A stretch of DNA of 64,000 bases, taken from NCBI GenBank assembly GCA_016222945.1, contig JACRPY010000006.1, forward strand, positions 310,001 through 374,000, written 5' to 3'. Below the pieces are notes generated by a model, which ran no database searches, was not told where the DNA came from, and saw only the letters and a list, made by a program, of their open reading frames with translations. Shown here in pieces: positions 63,602-64,000 of this stretch (position 1 is the first letter of the stretch; each line of letters starts with the position of its first letter). Origin of the DNA: Methanobacterium sp. GTDB lineage: Archaea > Methanobacteriota > Methanobacteria > Methanobacteriales > Methanobacteriaceae. Made by a program: the position numbers and the translations under genes.

Positions 63602-63826
63602 TTAGTATTCTAACTCTTCTTTTGTAGATTTAATATCAACTGTCCGCGGATTACGACCCATCTCAAGTATAAATTTGTTTACACGTTCCATCATATCTAT
63701 ATAATCTTTTTTGGAGATTTTAAATTCTTCAACCATTATATAATCAGGCATTTTTTTATTCAACTTTTTATATTCAATTATTTCTCCAACCATTTTTCGG
63801 TATTGTTTAAGATTAATTCTCTCCAT
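63602..63826 (-). CDS. Small pseudomurein-binding-repeat-like protein (74 aa)
   Basis: The 74-residue protein looks like one and a half PMBR units: LKQYRKMVGEIIEYKKLNKK, then MPDYIMVEEFKISKKDYIDM and MERVNKFILEMGRNPRTVDI. The NxxxPDYIxVxxxxIsKxdY and VNkFIxxxGRxP patterns are those of repeats that bind the pseudomurein wall. It has no signal peptide, so it is odd for a wall protein; it may be truncated or act inside. An AAGGCGAT site precedes the ATG. Confidence 0.6.
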   Translation of the reverse strand: MERINLKQYRKMVGEIIEYKKLNKKMPDYIMVEEFKISKKDYIDMMERVNKFILEMGRNPRTVDIKSTKEELEY

Positions 63827-63902
63827 TAAAATCGCCTTTTTTGAAATTTAAAGATGATATCTGATTCATTTTTATTGTATGTTTTTTTATTTATATGTAT
63901 AA

Positions 63903-64000
63903 TTAATTTGAATAAATATCTTGGATTTCTACTTTTGCATCTGGATCAAAAGGATTAGTTCTCATAGCCAGTGAAAAAAGGTAAGGATAATTATTCATTA
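63903..64000 (-). CDS. C-terminal end of an unidentified gene (partial)
   Basis: From the window edge the minus strand reads MNNYPYLFSLAMRTNPFDPD, then AKVEIQDIYSN and a stop at 63903-63905. The composition looks coding, but the gene runs off the window; alternatively it is a 31-codon peptide. No family can be named. Confidence 0.35.
   Translation of the reverse strand, partial: MNNYPYLFSLAMRTNPFDPDAKVEIQDIYSN

Overview
The window is AT-rich archaeal DNA, most likely from a mesophilic Methanobacterium-type methanogen (Methanobacteriales). The evidence is the gene set: methylenetetrahydromethanopterin reductase (mer), a coenzyme B pathway pair (aksA plus a homoaconitase-type large subunit), archaeal information-processing genes (TATA-binding protein, Alba, FEN-1, pelota, Cdc48) and signs of a pseudomurein wall (a MraY-like membrane transferase, a small pseudomurein-binding-repeat protein and exported peptidase-like proteins). 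Archaeal TATA boxes and strong GGAGG/GGTGAT ribosome sites are common, and TTG and GTG starts are frequent. I see no rRNA, tRNA, CRISPR array or insertion sequence.

Layout. 1-6.6 kb: the end of a flavin oxidoreductase, small membrane proteins, a MurG-like glycosyltransferase, two YbjQ-family genes, a decayed DUF2085 gene and an ABC-2 exporter. 6.7-11 kb: surface block with a beta-helix adhesin, a MraY-like enzyme and two tandem M14-peptidase-like exported proteins. 11-21 kb: housekeeping (pelota, prephenate dehydrogenase, cdc48, S-adenosyl/inosylhomocysteine hydrolase, DUF2119, SulP transporter). 21.5-25 kb: a stress and regulator block (CsbD/LEA-like peptide, LEA-repeat/Hsp20 fusion, PRC-barrel, AbrB, ribbon-helix-helix) next to mer. 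mer and the ribbon-helix-helix gene share a nearly identical promoter block.

27.3-40.5 kb is the standout: a one-strand cluster of a phosphopantetheinyl transferase, a 2619-residue two-module NRPS ending in a thioester reductase, a MATE exporter fused to an anti-sigma-factor-kinase-like ATPase domain, and STAS, RsbW-like and RsbU/SpoIIE-like proteins. This is a complete bacterial-style partner-switching set in an archaeon, which has no sigma factors. Clusters of this general kind have been noted in Methanobrevibacter ruminantium. The transporter-kinase fusion, the extra half condensation domain and the loss of the substrate-anchoring Asp in the first adenylation domain deserve attention.

40.7-58.5 kb: orphan and membrane genes, MFS exporter with MFS remnants on both sides, SNase lipoprotein, DedA, CDF transporter, TPR protein, fen, aksA/aksD, CYTH protein, TBP and a SerB-coiled-coil fusion. 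58.6-63.3 kb: a second one-strand signalling island with a roadblock/LC7 protein, a pseudo-KaiC/Ras-like GTPase fusion, two KaiC-like ATPases with a 112-bp identical tract, a Cys-rich protein and a TPR protein that seems to start at CTG. Functions are inferred by reading motifs; no searches were run.
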